From Candidatus Woesearchaeota archaeon (lineage in GTDB: Archaea; Nanobdellota; Nanobdellia; Woesearchaeales; GCA-2687795), in assembly GCA_002687795.1 (NCBI GenBank), contig NZBG01000003.1, forward strand, positions 11,137 to 75,136: 64,000 bases of DNA, in the 5' to 3' direction. Below are positions 1 through 7,363 of the stretch, piece by piece; the stretch's first letter is position 1; every line of letters starts with the position of its first letter. Position numbers and translations under genes: made by a program. The notes under the pieces are model-generated. The model had not been told where the DNA came from. It searched no databases and saw only the letters and a program-made list of their open reading frames with translations.

Positions 1-14
1 TAAGACTTCTGCAT
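1..14 (-). CDS. Start of a gene running off the left edge
   Basis: On the minus strand a strong Shine-Dalgarno run (AAAGGAGGGG, complement of 21-30) stands 6 nt before an ATG at 14. Only four codons (MQKS) lie inside the window, so no function can be given. The gene follows the small membrane protein at 83-304 in the same direction and may share its transcript. The call rests only on the ribosome binding site. Confidence 0.35.
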
Positions 15-82
15 GAGAAACCCCTCCTTTAGGGTGATTACTTTGAAATGCTTTGCATTTCTAAGGATATTTGGGGAGTATG

Positions 83-304
83 TCATTTTTTATTCACCTT
101 TTTATATTTTTTAATGATTGCAACAACCAAATAAATAATTGAAGCTGGTAACCCAATCAATCCTGCCGCCAAAGCCAAAATAAAGAACACGGCCTCTTCA
201 ACATTAAATAAGGCATAAACAAGATTATGCAATATAGCAAAAACTATGAACAAGCCTATTGCCAGGCCAATCAATTTCAATGCTTTTTTGATGTATTTGT
301 CCAT
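83..304 (-). CDS. Small two-helix membrane protein downstream of XRE regulator
   Basis: A protein of about 73 residues with a basic N-terminus (MDKYIKKALK) and two hydrophobic segments, then a lysine-rich end. The ATG at 304 is preferred because GGAG lies about 10 nt upstream; a GTG at 313 overlaps the stop of the regulator gene (GTGA) and is an alternative start. XRE regulator plus small membrane protein is a common two-gene arrangement in archaea and bacteria, but the function is not known. It probably acts in the cytoplasmic membrane and is co-transcribed with the regulator. Confidence 0.65.
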   Translation of the reverse strand: MDKYIKKALKLIGLAIGLFIVFAILHNLVYALFNVEEAVFFILALAAGLIGLPASIIYLVVAIIKKYKKVNKK

Positions 305-309
305 TTTTA

Positions 310-507
310 TCACACTCCAAACATATCTTCAACCTTACATTTAAACAATTTAGCAAACTTCAATGCCAACTCCAAAGAAGGAACATATCTCCCGCCTTCA
401 ATGGATATGATGGTCTGCCTTGTAACACTAACCTTATCGGCCAGCTTCTCCTGGCTTAAACCTTCCTTTTCCCTGAAGCTTCTTAGGTTATTTTTTGTTA
501 ATGTCAT
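310..507 (-). CDS. XRE/Cro-type HTH transcriptional regulator
   Basis: A single helix-turn-helix domain of 65 residues (MTLTKNNLRSF to VEDMFGV). The core LSQEKLADKVSVTRQTI followed by IEGGRYVPSLELALKFA is the classic XRE pattern, and the length matches the small stand-alone archaeal/bacterial family. An upstream in-frame ATG at 639 is rejected because the domain begins at 507 and a minus-strand TATA-like TTTATATAG lies at about 547-555. The gene ends by overlapping the following membrane protein gene. A palindrome at 531-546 sits between its promoter and start and may be its own operator. Confidence 0.88.
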   Translation of the reverse strand: MTLTKNNLRSFREKEGLSQEKLADKVSVTRQTIISIEGGRYVPSLELALKFAKLFKCKVEDMFGV

Positions 508-530
508 TGTAAATGTAAAGCTAACTATAC

Positions 531-546
531 GTAAAGTAGGCTTTAC
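531..546. promoter_or_regulatory. Palindromic candidate operator of the XRE gene
   Basis: GTAAAG-TAGG-CTTTAC is a perfect inverted repeat lying between the minus-strand TATA-like box (about 547-555) and the start of the regulator at 507. A further GTAAAG half-site occurs at about 513-518. The position suits autorepression by the adjacent XRE protein; binding is inferred. Confidence 0.45.
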
Positions 547-573
547 TATATAAATGTTTCGAAAATTAAGGCT

Positions 574-620
574 TTGCACAATAATTGAATCTTGCACAAA
601 AACCTCAGCGTTTTGCACAA
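574..620. repeat. Three direct repeats TTGCACAA in a divergent control region
   Basis: Perfect copies of TTGCACAA occur at 574-581, 592-599 and 613-620, spaced 18 and 21 bp, between the divergent XRE gene (start 507) and the membrane protein gene (start 673). They lie just upstream of the plus-strand TATA box at about 642-650, where an activator or a repressor could bind. Confidence 0.55.
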
Positions 621-628
621 TAACTCTG

Positions 629-651
629 TTTCTTAGCAAAGTTTTTATATT
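629..651 (+). promoter_or_regulatory. Archaeal promoter, first copy of a duplicated element
   Basis: TTTCTTAGC followed by AAAGTTTTTATATT. A BRE-like purine stretch precedes a TATA box centred near 647. The predicted start of transcription, about 26 nt downstream, falls on the in-frame ATG at 673, so the mRNA would be leaderless. The same 23-nt block recurs at 880-902 with one difference. Confidence 0.6.
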
Positions 652-672
652 CTCTATAGCATGATAAATAAA

Positions 673-879
673 ATGGTAAATTATGCAACTATTGGATTAA
701 TAATTGATATTTTGATTCGTGTAGGTGTTGGGATTTTTTTCTTGGTTATGTTTTTTAATAAAAAGCTTGCTGAACAGCATAATTCACTTCCTGTATTCGG
801 GAAATTGTTCTCCCATAGAATTGCATATTTAATAGCAAGTGCTATTTGTTTTCTTTGGGCTTTATTTGTTATAATCTGA
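673..879 (+). CDS. Small membrane protein, unknown function
   Basis: About 68 residues with two transmembrane segments (IGLIIDILIRVGVGIFFLV, and a C-terminal one ending ALFVII) joined by a short polar loop. I do not recognise the family. An in-frame ATG at 661 also exists, but the promoter TATA near 647 predicts transcription starting at about 673, which favours the second ATG. It is divergent from the XRE regulator and shares the repeat-bearing intergenic region with it. Confidence 0.55.
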   Translation: MVNYATIGLIIDILIRVGVGIFFLVMFFNKKLAEQHNSLPVFGKLFSHRIAYLIASAICFLWALFVII

Positions 880-902
880 TTTCTTAGGAAAGTTTTTATA
901 TT
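880..902 (+). promoter_or_regulatory. Archaeal promoter, second copy of the duplicated element
   Basis: The block repeats the promoter at 629-651 with a single C-to-G change (TTTCTTAGG then AAAGTTTTTATATT). TATA centre near 898 predicts transcription from about 924, giving a 46-nt leader before the gene at 970. The leader contains a six-codon reading frame at 935-955 preceded by GGGGGT. Confidence 0.55.
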
Positions 903-969
903 TCAGGTTCTAAGGATTGTTATTAGGGGGTATCATGCTGTTGGAAATATTATGATGAGAGGATAAAAA

Positions 970-1182
970 ATGTATTTAACAAATAGTATCATTGAGAAAA
1001 TAAAACAATTATTCCTAAAACTAGATAGAAAAAAGAAGATCCTTACTATTCTAATATTATCTTCAGGTATTTTAGTATTAATATTATTAGTAATCAACCC
1101 AAAATTAGCCTATACAATATTAATAATTCTATTCATAATAAATTTAATATTAAAGAGAAGGAATAGAACAAAAAACGATTAA
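970..1182 (+). CDS. Small two-helix membrane protein, unknown function
   Basis: Seventy residues: a basic amphipathic N-terminal stretch (KIKQLFLKLDRKKK), two hydrophobic helices (ILTILILSSGILVLILLVI and AYTILIILFIINLIL) and a basic tail. The sequence GAGAGG upstream serves as ribosome binding site. The family is not recognised. It has its own promoter at 880-902, a near copy of that of the preceding membrane protein, so the two are probably regulated together. Confidence 0.55.
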   Translation: MYLTNSIIEKIKQLFLKLDRKKKILTILILSSGILVLILLVINPKLAYTILIILFIINLILKRRNRTKND

Positions 1183-1238
1183 TTAATCAGAAAGTAAGGC
1201 ATTTTGAGAATAGGAATAAAAAAGAATGAAAGATTTAT

Positions 1239-1847
1239 CTATTTCCCAGCTCTCTTCTTTATATGCTTCAGCCTGCTAAAACTCTCCCTCTCCAACTCTT
1301 CTAACTTAAACTCAATGATCTTCTTTGTTTTCTCAAGCCTTGGGATGGTTAAATACTCTAAAGAATTAACCCTTGTCTTTGTTTTCTTGATTTCCTCAGC
1401 TAATCTCTTAAGAACAAGCTGTTTCTCTGCTAACTTAATGAAATCAGGGAAAACCTCCCTGTACTTAATAATAGCATTATCAAGCTCAATGGTCTGCTCA
1501 AAATAGCCATGCCAGCTAGGCTCCATCTTAACATCCTCAATAACAGGAACATGCACACCCATTATAGTTCTGCTTGAAAAGCTGATACTAAGGCCAGAAC
1601 CTAAGCCAAGCGAAATCCTCTCCATATCAAGCTCACCTTCAATCGCCTGCGCACTCAGCAAAGAATCCCTTGCAGCAGCAAGCTTATCAACAAGCTCTAC
1701 TCTAAACTTCTTAATATCCTTAAGAATAGAAAAGAATTCCATAACAAGAACATCCCTCTTCTGCTTAAGCAGCTTGTGCCCTTTTCTGGCTAATTTAAGC
1801 TTCTTCTTCACAAGCAAAAGCTCCATTCGAGTTGGTTTGATTCCCAT
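1239..1847 (-). CDS. atpD: A-type ATP synthase subunit D (central stalk)
   Basis: Subunit D forms the coiled-coil rotor axle inside the A3B3 hexamer. The 202-residue protein begins MGIKPTRMELLLVKKKLKLA, the family signature (K-P-T-R-x-x-L), and has long N- and C-terminal helices around a glycine-rich middle (SLGLGSGLSISF). Length fits the family. It is the last gene of the operon, 127 bp after atpB, and that gap holds two strong hairpins that may lower its expression or mark a processing site. Confidence 0.95.
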   Translation of the reverse strand: MGIKPTRMELLLVKKKLKLARKGHKLLKQKRDVLVMEFFSILKDIKKFRVELVDKLAAARDSLLSAQAIEGELDMERISLGLGSGLSISFSSRTIMGVHVPVIEDVKMEPSWHGYFEQTIELDNAIIKYREVFPDFIKLAEKQLVLKRLAEEIKKTKTRVNSLEYLTIPRLEKTKKIIEFKLEELERESFSRLKHIKKRAGK

Positions 1848-1900
1848 TTTTATTTTTTACTTCGTAAAAACTAAAATTAGTAATATATCTGGTTTTAAGC

Positions 1901-1952
1901 GACTTTAATCTTTCAGATTAAAGTCCCTTTTCGTCAATCCTGCGGATTGACG
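1901..1952. terminator. Two perfect hairpins between atpB and atpD
   Basis: The first has 11-bp arms (GACTTTAATCT, 1901-1911, with 1915-1925) and a TTC loop; the second has 9-bp arms (CGTCAATCC, 1932-1940, with 1944-1952) and a TGC loop. A direct repeat GTTTATGACT follows at about 1952 and 1987. They lie downstream of atpB in the direction of transcription, as a partial terminator, processing site or mRNA-stabilising element would. Confidence 0.6.
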
Positions 1953-1974
1953 TTTATGACTTTAGGACCATTTC

Positions 1975-3426
1975 CTAAGGACTGATGTTTATGACTGTTT
2001 CCTCTTCTTCTTTGTCCTCTTCTTTGCTTTCTTCTCCTTCTTCTTTGTCTTCCTTGCCTTCATAATGCTTCTCAATAAACTCTTCCTTAACCCTCTTAAG
2101 CTCTGTCTTTGGCAGGCCGGACAACAATTTCCAAGCAATACCCAAAGACTCTTCAATACCCCTGTCCTCATTATATCCTTGGGTAACCAGAAGCTCTTCA
2201 AACTTATCAGCAAAATCAAGATACTTTGTATCAAGATCTGAAAGACTCTCCCTGCCAATAACCGCCACCAAATTCCTGACCTCAATTCCCTTAGCATAGG
2301 CAGAGTAAACCTGGTCAGAAACATTAGCATGGTCATCCCTTGTCTTACCAGGCCCAATACCATTCTTCATAAGCCTGGACAAGCACGGCAGAACATTAAC
2401 AGGCGGGTAAATGCCCTTCATATGAAGGTCCCTGAACAACACAAACTGCCCTTCTGTAATATAACCAGTAAGGTCTGCAATAGGATGCGTGATATCATCA
2501 TCAGGCATTGTAAGGATAGGCATTTGTGTAAGGCTTCCCTCTCTGCCCTTAATCCTTCCAGCCCTCTCATAAATAGTTGCAAGATCAGTATACATGTAAC
2601 CTGGATAACCTCTCCTACCTGGAACCTCGCTCCTTGCAGCTGCAATCTCTCTCAAGCTTTCACAATAGTTAGTCATATCAGTAAGAATAGCCAAAACATG
2701 CATACCCTTATCAAAAGCAAGATACTCAGCAGCAGTCAAAGCAAGCCTTGGCGTGATAATTCTCTCAATAGCCGGATCATTAGCAAGGTTAAGGAACATA
2801 ACAACTTTGCCCATTGAACCGCTCTGCTGGAACTCCTTCATAAAAAACAATGCTTCCTCATTAGTGATGCCCATAGCAGCAAACACAACAGCGAACTGCT
2901 CCTTCTCCCCTAAAACCTTTGCCTGCCTTGCAATCTGTGCAGCCAATAGGTTATGAGGCAAACCAGCCCCTGAAAAAATAGGCAGCTTCTGCCCCCTGAC
3001 CAAAGTGTTCATCAAATCAATAGTAGAAATCCCTGTCTGTATAAACTCAGCAGGATGATCCCTTCTATAAGGGTTGATAGCATTGCCGTTAATATCAATC
3101 CTGTCCTCAGGGATAATATCCGGGCTGCCGTCAATAGGTTTTCCTACACCATTGAAAACCCTGCCAAGAAGCTCAGGGCTCACACCCAGCTTCATAGTCT
3201 CCCCAACAAACCTAACCCTTGTATTCTTTGTATCAATACCTGATGTGCCCTCAAACAGCTGGACAACAGCCCTATCCTCGCTAACCTCAAGAACCTGGCC
3301 AAGCCTTTTCTCTCCTAAAGAGGTCTTAGCCTGCACAAGCTCCCCATAAGCAACATCTTTAACATTCTCAACAATCATCAAAGGACCGCTGACTTCAGCA
3401 ATTGACGTATATTCTTTTACAACCAT
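1975..3426 (-). CDS. atpB: A-type ATP synthase subunit B (non-catalytic)
   Basis: Regulatory nucleotide-binding subunit of the A3B3 head. Family landmarks include RVFNGVGKPIDG, FSGAGLPHNLLAAQIARQA in place of a canonical P-loop, and LPCLSRLMKNGIGPGKTRDDH. The core is full length (about 450 residues). Unusual is a C-terminal tail of about 30 residues made almost entirely of Glu, Lys and Asp. The start at 3426 is 2 bp after the atpA stop, so the two are translationally coupled. Confidence 0.97.
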   Translation of the reverse strand: MVVKEYTSIAEVSGPLMIVENVKDVAYGELVQAKTSLGEKRLGQVLEVSEDRAVVQLFEGTSGIDTKNTRVRFVGETMKLGVSPELLGRVFNGVGKPIDGSPDIIPEDRIDINGNAINPYRRDHPAEFIQTGISTIDLMNTLVRGQKLPIFSGAGLPHNLLAAQIARQAKVLGEKEQFAVVFAAMGITNEEALFFMKEFQQSGSMGKVVMFLNLANDPAIERIITPRLALTAAEYLAFDKGMHVLAILTDMTNYCESLREIAAARSEVPGRRGYPGYMYTDLATIYERAGRIKGREGSLTQMPILTMPDDDITHPIADLTGYITEGQFVLFRDLHMKGIYPPVNVLPCLSRLMKNGIGPGKTRDDHANVSDQVYSAYAKGIEVRNLVAVIGRESLSDLDTKYLDFADKFEELLVTQGYNEDRGIEESLGIAWKLLSGLPKTELKRVKEEFIEKHYEGKEDKEEGEESKEEDKEEEETVINISP

Positions 3427-3428
3427 TC

Positions 3429-5180
3429 TTATTCACCCTTAACTCCTGTGTTTAATTCTTTCAATTGGCTATCAACATCACCCTCTATGGACCTGACAGC
3501 CTTATCAATATCCTTAGACTCTTTCATTCTCGCGATCTTCTCCCTCACAGGCATATCAACAAGCTTCGAGATCTTCACACCTGCCTTGATAGACTCCCCG
3601 CATTTCCTATGGAAATCAAGTATAGCCTTCATCATCGAAAACTGCTTATCAAGGCTGCAATGCGCATCCACCTCATGGAAAGCATTCTGCTGCAGGAAAT
3701 CCTCCCTTATAGACTTAGCAGTCTCAATAATAAGCCTGTCCTCCTCTGGCAAAGCATCAGGCCCTACCAGCTGCACGATTTCCTTAAGCTCAGCCTCTTT
3801 CTGCAGCAGCTCCATAAACTCCTTTCTAAGCCTTGAAAAATCTTTATTAACATTCCCATCAAAATACTTTGCCATATTATCAGCATACAACGAATAAGAT
3901 GTAAGCCAGTTAATAGCAGGGAAATGCCTGCTATATGCCAAAGGAGCATCCAATGCCCAGAAAGCCTTTGTAATCCTTAACGTATTCTGCGTAACAGGCT
4001 CTGAAAAATCCCCTCCCGGCGGGCTGACAGCTCCTATAACAGACAATGAACCCTTCTTCCCGCTAAGCGTATCAACCCTTCCAGCTCTCTCATAAAACTG
4101 CGCCAGCCTTGTAGCAAGATAAGCAGGATAACCCTCCTCACCCGGCATCTCCTCCAGCCTTGCAGAAATCTCTCTCATAGCCTCAGCCCATCTTGAAGTG
4201 CTGTCAGCCATCAAAGCAACATCATAACCCATATCCCTATAATACTCAGCAATCGTAATCCCTGTATAAACCGACGCCTCTCTTGCAGCAACAGGCATGT
4301 TAGAAGTATTCGCAATAAGCACAGTCCTCTCCATCAAAGGCTTCCCTGTCTTAGGATCCTTCAGCTCAGGAAACTCCTTAAGCACCTCAGTCATCTCATT
4401 GCCTCTCTCACCGCAGCCGATATAAACAATAACATCAGCATCAACCCATTTAGCAAGGCTTTGCTGTGTAACCGTCTTACCAGCCCCGAAAGGGCCAGGG
4501 ATAGCAGCTGTTCCCCCTTTTGTAAGAGGAAATAATGTATCAAATATTCTTTGCCCGCTCACCAACGGGATAGCAGGCTCAAGCTTCTTGGTGAAAGGCC
4601 TCTCCCTTCTCACAGGCCATTTCTGCATCATCTTAACATCTTCCTTGCCAGCCTCAGTCTTGATCACAGCAACAACCTCTTCAATGGTTTTCTTGCCTTC
4701 ATTAACCTCAACAACCTCTCCCTCAATCCCTGGAGGGATAAGCACTCTGTGCATAATCAGGCTTGTCTCCTGGACCTCTCCCAAAACAAAGCCAGTCTTC
4801 ACCTTATCACCCTTCTTAACGGTTGCCTTAAAATCATACTTCTTCTTCTTATCCAATGTATCAGCCTCAACGCCTCTTGCAATAAAATCCCCTGTCTTCT
4901 TGGATATTGTCACCAAAGGCCTTGCAATGCCGTCGTAGATAGAGCTCAGCAAACCAGGGCCAAGCTCAACGCTCAAAGGCATATCTGTAGAGGCAACCTC
5001 CTCACCAGGCCTTAACCCGGTAGTATCCTCATAAACCTGGATAGTAGCCTTATCCTTATTAAGCTGTATAATCTCTCCTATCAGCTTCTCCTTCCCTACT
5101 CTAACAACATCAAACATCTTGCTGCCCTTCATATCAGCAGCAACCACTACAGGACCGCTAATCTTTGAAATCTTTCCCAT
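3429..5180 (-). CDS. atpA: A-type ATP synthase catalytic subunit A
   Basis: Catalytic subunit that makes or hydrolyses ATP in the A3B3 head. The P-loop GPFGAGKT spans residues 229-236 and is followed by GCGERGNE (255-262). The non-homologous insertion typical of V/A-type A subunits (about residues 110-190) is present. Length 583 is normal and no intein is present. It follows atpF by 45 bp and directly precedes atpB. Confidence 0.98.
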   Translation of the reverse strand: MGKISKISGPVVVAADMKGSKMFDVVRVGKEKLIGEIIQLNKDKATIQVYEDTTGLRPGEEVASTDMPLSVELGPGLLSSIYDGIARPLVTISKKTGDFIARGVEADTLDKKKKYDFKATVKKGDKVKTGFVLGEVQETSLIMHRVLIPPGIEGEVVEVNEGKKTIEEVVAVIKTEAGKEDVKMMQKWPVRRERPFTKKLEPAIPLVSGQRIFDTLFPLTKGGTAAIPGPFGAGKTVTQQSLAKWVDADVIVYIGCGERGNEMTEVLKEFPELKDPKTGKPLMERTVLIANTSNMPVAAREASVYTGITIAEYYRDMGYDVALMADSTSRWAEAMREISARLEEMPGEEGYPAYLATRLAQFYERAGRVDTLSGKKGSLSVIGAVSPPGGDFSEPVTQNTLRITKAFWALDAPLAYSRHFPAINWLTSYSLYADNMAKYFDGNVNKDFSRLRKEFMELLQKEAELKEIVQLVGPDALPEEDRLIIETAKSIREDFLQQNAFHEVDAHCSLDKQFSMMKAILDFHRKCGESIKAGVKISKLVDMPVREKIARMKESKDIDKAVRSIEGDVDSQLKELNTGVKGE

Positions 5181-5225
5181 CTTGAAACCTCCTATTATTA
5201 GTATTTAACACCATTTTAAATTGCT

Positions 5226-5513
5226 TTAAATATTAAGCTCAATCCCCACAGCGTTCTTAATGATATCATTAAGGTCTTGAGTTGTTTTTAGCTCATCAGG
5301 ATCATCAGGAATGCTAACCAAATTCCTGAACTCATTAAGGTCAGGATAAAGCTCCAGCACGCTTGGGTTAACAAGTATAAACTCATCCTTGCCAATCTTC
5401 CCTATAACCTTATCAACATCTTCCCTGCTTCTCACAACAAAGCTGTCCTCAACACCCACAAGCCTCATCGCAGCTGCAAAATCCGGATTACCCAATACAA
5501 TCATTTTAAACAA
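5226..5513 (-). CDS. atpF: A-type ATP synthase subunit F (central stalk)
   Basis: A small Rossmann-like subunit that binds subunit D. The 95-residue protein begins MFKMIVLGNPDFAAAMRLVG (the family pattern is an early beta strand followed by G-x-x-x-x-x-x-G-F-x-L-A-G). Its start overlaps the end of atpC by 8 bp, which implies translational coupling, and it precedes atpA as in other archaeal operons. Confidence 0.92.
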   Translation of the reverse strand: MFKMIVLGNPDFAAAMRLVGVEDSFVVRSREDVDKVIGKIGKDEFILVNPSVLELYPDLNEFRNLVSIPDDPDELKTTQDLNDIIKNAVGIELNI

Positions 5514-6639
5514 TCATCTCCTTAATTCTCTCAGCAGGAAACCTATCCTCAATCCCTCTGCTGATGATAAACAAATCTCTCTTCTCAATATCCTTTCTCA
5601 CAAGATAACAAAACAAAGGAATAGGCCCCATTGAATGATAAAGCTCCTGCTCCAAAACAAACCTCTTAAAAAACCTGAACAGCTCAGTCTCAAAATGCGA
5701 CATGCTGCCATCCTTCTCATACTTCTCCAACGCGCTATTCAGTGCCTCATGATAAGGCAGTTTATCGCACTTATCAACAAACCCCTTCAAACTATCTTCC
5801 TGGGCAAGCTCATTGAACTTCCCTGACAGCTCGCTATTATTCATAACAAGGCACTTAACCCTTGACTCCTTCTCAGTCCCTCTAATCCTGAACTTCAAAA
5901 GAGCCAATATATTAAAAATATCAATCTTCTTATTCAATATATCAACAACAAACTTTCCCTCATACATCTTGATTTTATCAACAACGCCCTTAAAAAAATT
6001 AAAAACAAACTCATCAATCGTAACCTCAAACTCCTCAATTGTCTTATACTCCTCTGAAAAAACATCCTTATATACTGTACTGCTCATAACAACATTCAGG
6101 TCAGCAAGGCTTTCAGCATTCAGCATATGCTTAAGCAGCACATCATCCACATTCCCAACCGGAAACACCAGCTCCTCGCTCAGGCTATGCTTAAAAAACT
6201 TAGCCCTGTAAACAGTTTTGATTATCTTGCTCTCCATAAACATAAGATAAGCATCAAGAACAGGCTTAACCCTGTCAGGAGAAAGCTCCCTCAGCTCCAG
6301 CGTTTTGCCCATAAAACTCTTCTCTACAGCCTTATGAAAGTTCTTAAGCTCCAGCTTGCCAACCTTCTCAAGCTCTTCATAATAATCAGTCTCCTGCAAA
6401 GCGCTCCTCAGCTCAGACAAAGACTTGCACCCCAACAATTCATCAAAAAGCTTCTCTGATATAAGATAATTGCTTCTTGCCTTGATTCTTGCATTAGAAT
6501 AAAGAAAAGAAGACACAGGCGTAACCTTCTTAACAACATAAGCAAAAATAACCACTATCAACAGCATACTAAAGCCTACAATAATCACTGCTTCATTCCC
6601 TAATACACTCTTTAATATGCTCAAAACCTTATCAATCAT
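5506..6639 (-). CDS. atpC: A-type ATP synthase subunit C (central stalk base)
   Basis: Subunit C (the d-subunit equivalent) couples the membrane rotor ring to the D/F axle. The protein is 377 residues, helical, with three repeated V-ATPase subunit C/AC39-type bundles and the late motif DLFIISRGIEDRFPAERI. The N-terminus has one strong hydrophobic helix (about residues 15-38), which is uncommon for this soluble subunit and could act as a membrane anchor. It overlaps atpE by 4 bp and atpF by 8 bp. Confidence 0.9.
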   Translation of the reverse strand: MIDKVLSILKSVLGNEAVIIVGFSMLLIVVIFAYVVKKVTPVSSFLYSNARIKARSNYLISEKLFDELLGCKSLSELRSALQETDYYEELEKVGKLELKNFHKAVEKSFMGKTLELRELSPDRVKPVLDAYLMFMESKIIKTVYRAKFFKHSLSEELVFPVGNVDDVLLKHMLNAESLADLNVVMSSTVYKDVFSEEYKTIEEFEVTIDEFVFNFFKGVVDKIKMYEGKFVVDILNKKIDIFNILALLKFRIRGTEKESRVKCLVMNNSELSGKFNELAQEDSLKGFVDKCDKLPYHEALNSALEKYEKDGSMSHFETELFRFFKRFVLEQELYHSMGPIPLFCYLVRKDIEKRDLFIISRGIEDRFPAERIKEMIV

Positions 6640-7187
6640 TTTTCACCAAACAAGCTTTTGCTAATCAACCCTCTCAAGTATTCTCTCTTTGCATTAATCA
6701 GCTCTTCCACAGTAAAATCATAAAAAGCCTCTCCCACCTTGAACCTAAGCCCTATAATATCCTTATCAACAGCAAACTCCTCAGCCTTAAACTTCCCTTT
6801 ATACCCGCTGCTGTCACCAATCACCATTGAATACTCTGTATCTCCCATCTTTGACTTGATATAATCAAGGTATGCATCAGAATGCACAAACTTAACAGCC
6901 TTCTTCTTAACCTCTTCAAAAACAGAATCTATCATTCTTTCCCTTTCTTCCTCAAACCCTCTCTTTGTCTTCAATGTTTCCTCGCTCAAAACCTTGCTGT
7001 ACGTTCTTGCAGCCTCCTTCTCTGACAGGCTCATGGTCTTATCCTTAAGAGCCTTAATCTCTCTCTCAGCGCCCTGCTCAGCCTCCTTAACCTGGCTCTC
7101 GCTGCCTGACTCAAGCTCCTTAACCTTCCTGTTATACTTTTCCTCAATAGCTTTTCTTACTTTGTTTATATCTCCAAAAATATCCAC
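6636..7187 (-). CDS. atpE: A-type ATP synthase subunit E (peripheral stalk)
   Basis: Subunit E forms the outer stator stalk with subunit H. The 183-residue protein has a charged coiled-coil N-terminal half and a compact C-terminal domain ending in GLISKSLFGEK. It starts with GTG at 7187, preceded by GGTGAT. It is separated from the upstream atpK by 172 bp that carry a hairpin and a repeated intergenic element. The stop overlaps the start of atpC by 4 bp. Confidence 0.9.
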   Translation of the reverse strand: MDIFGDINKVRKAIEEKYNRKVKELESGSESQVKEAEQGAEREIKALKDKTMSLSEKEAARTYSKVLSEETLKTKRGFEEERERMIDSVFEEVKKKAVKFVHSDAYLDYIKSKMGDTEYSMVIGDSSGYKGKFKAEEFAVDKDIIGLRFKVGEAFYDFTVEELINAKREYLRGLISKSLFGEK

Positions 7188-7250
7188 TTTACATCACCTT
7201 CTAATATTATATCATGCACCCTTCTTTCAGTTGTGCAAGTGCTTCCCCAT

Positions 7251-7330
7251 GTTGTTAGGGGAGGGCCGACCCACACGAGCGGAGCGAGTGTGACGCTTCC
7301 TTATCGATTAGTTGTGCGTTAGTGGGGAGG
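7251..7330. repeat. Paired intergenic element, copy A
   Basis: Two boxes, GTTGTTAGGGGAGGG (7251-7265) and TAGTGGGGAGG (7320-7330), recur in the same order at 13253-13298. In copy A they are 54 nt apart and enclose a stem CACAC/GTGTG with facing GA steps (about 7272-7292). On the minus strand the element lies directly after the stop-overlapping hairpin of atpK, inside the ATP synthase operon. It may be a conserved 3' UTR element or small RNA. Confidence 0.55.
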
Positions 7331-7332
7331 AA

Positions 7333-7363
7333 ATAAAATGCAAATCTCCGATTTGCGTTTTAT
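7333..7363 (-). terminator. Hairpin overlapping the atpK stop codon
   Basis: Arms of 14 bp with one mismatch (7333-7346 with 7350-7363) around a 3-nt loop. The stop codon of atpK (7360-7362) lies within one arm. It could protect the abundant atpK message, or partially terminate transcription, so that H-I-K are made in excess of the distal subunits. Confidence 0.6.

Noticed and set aside
2329..2817. Plus-strand open frames across the ATP synthase operon
   Set aside because: Clearly antisense of atpB and atpA with Leu/Ser-rich, motif-free translations; the same applies to similar frames opposite atpI, atpC and hef.
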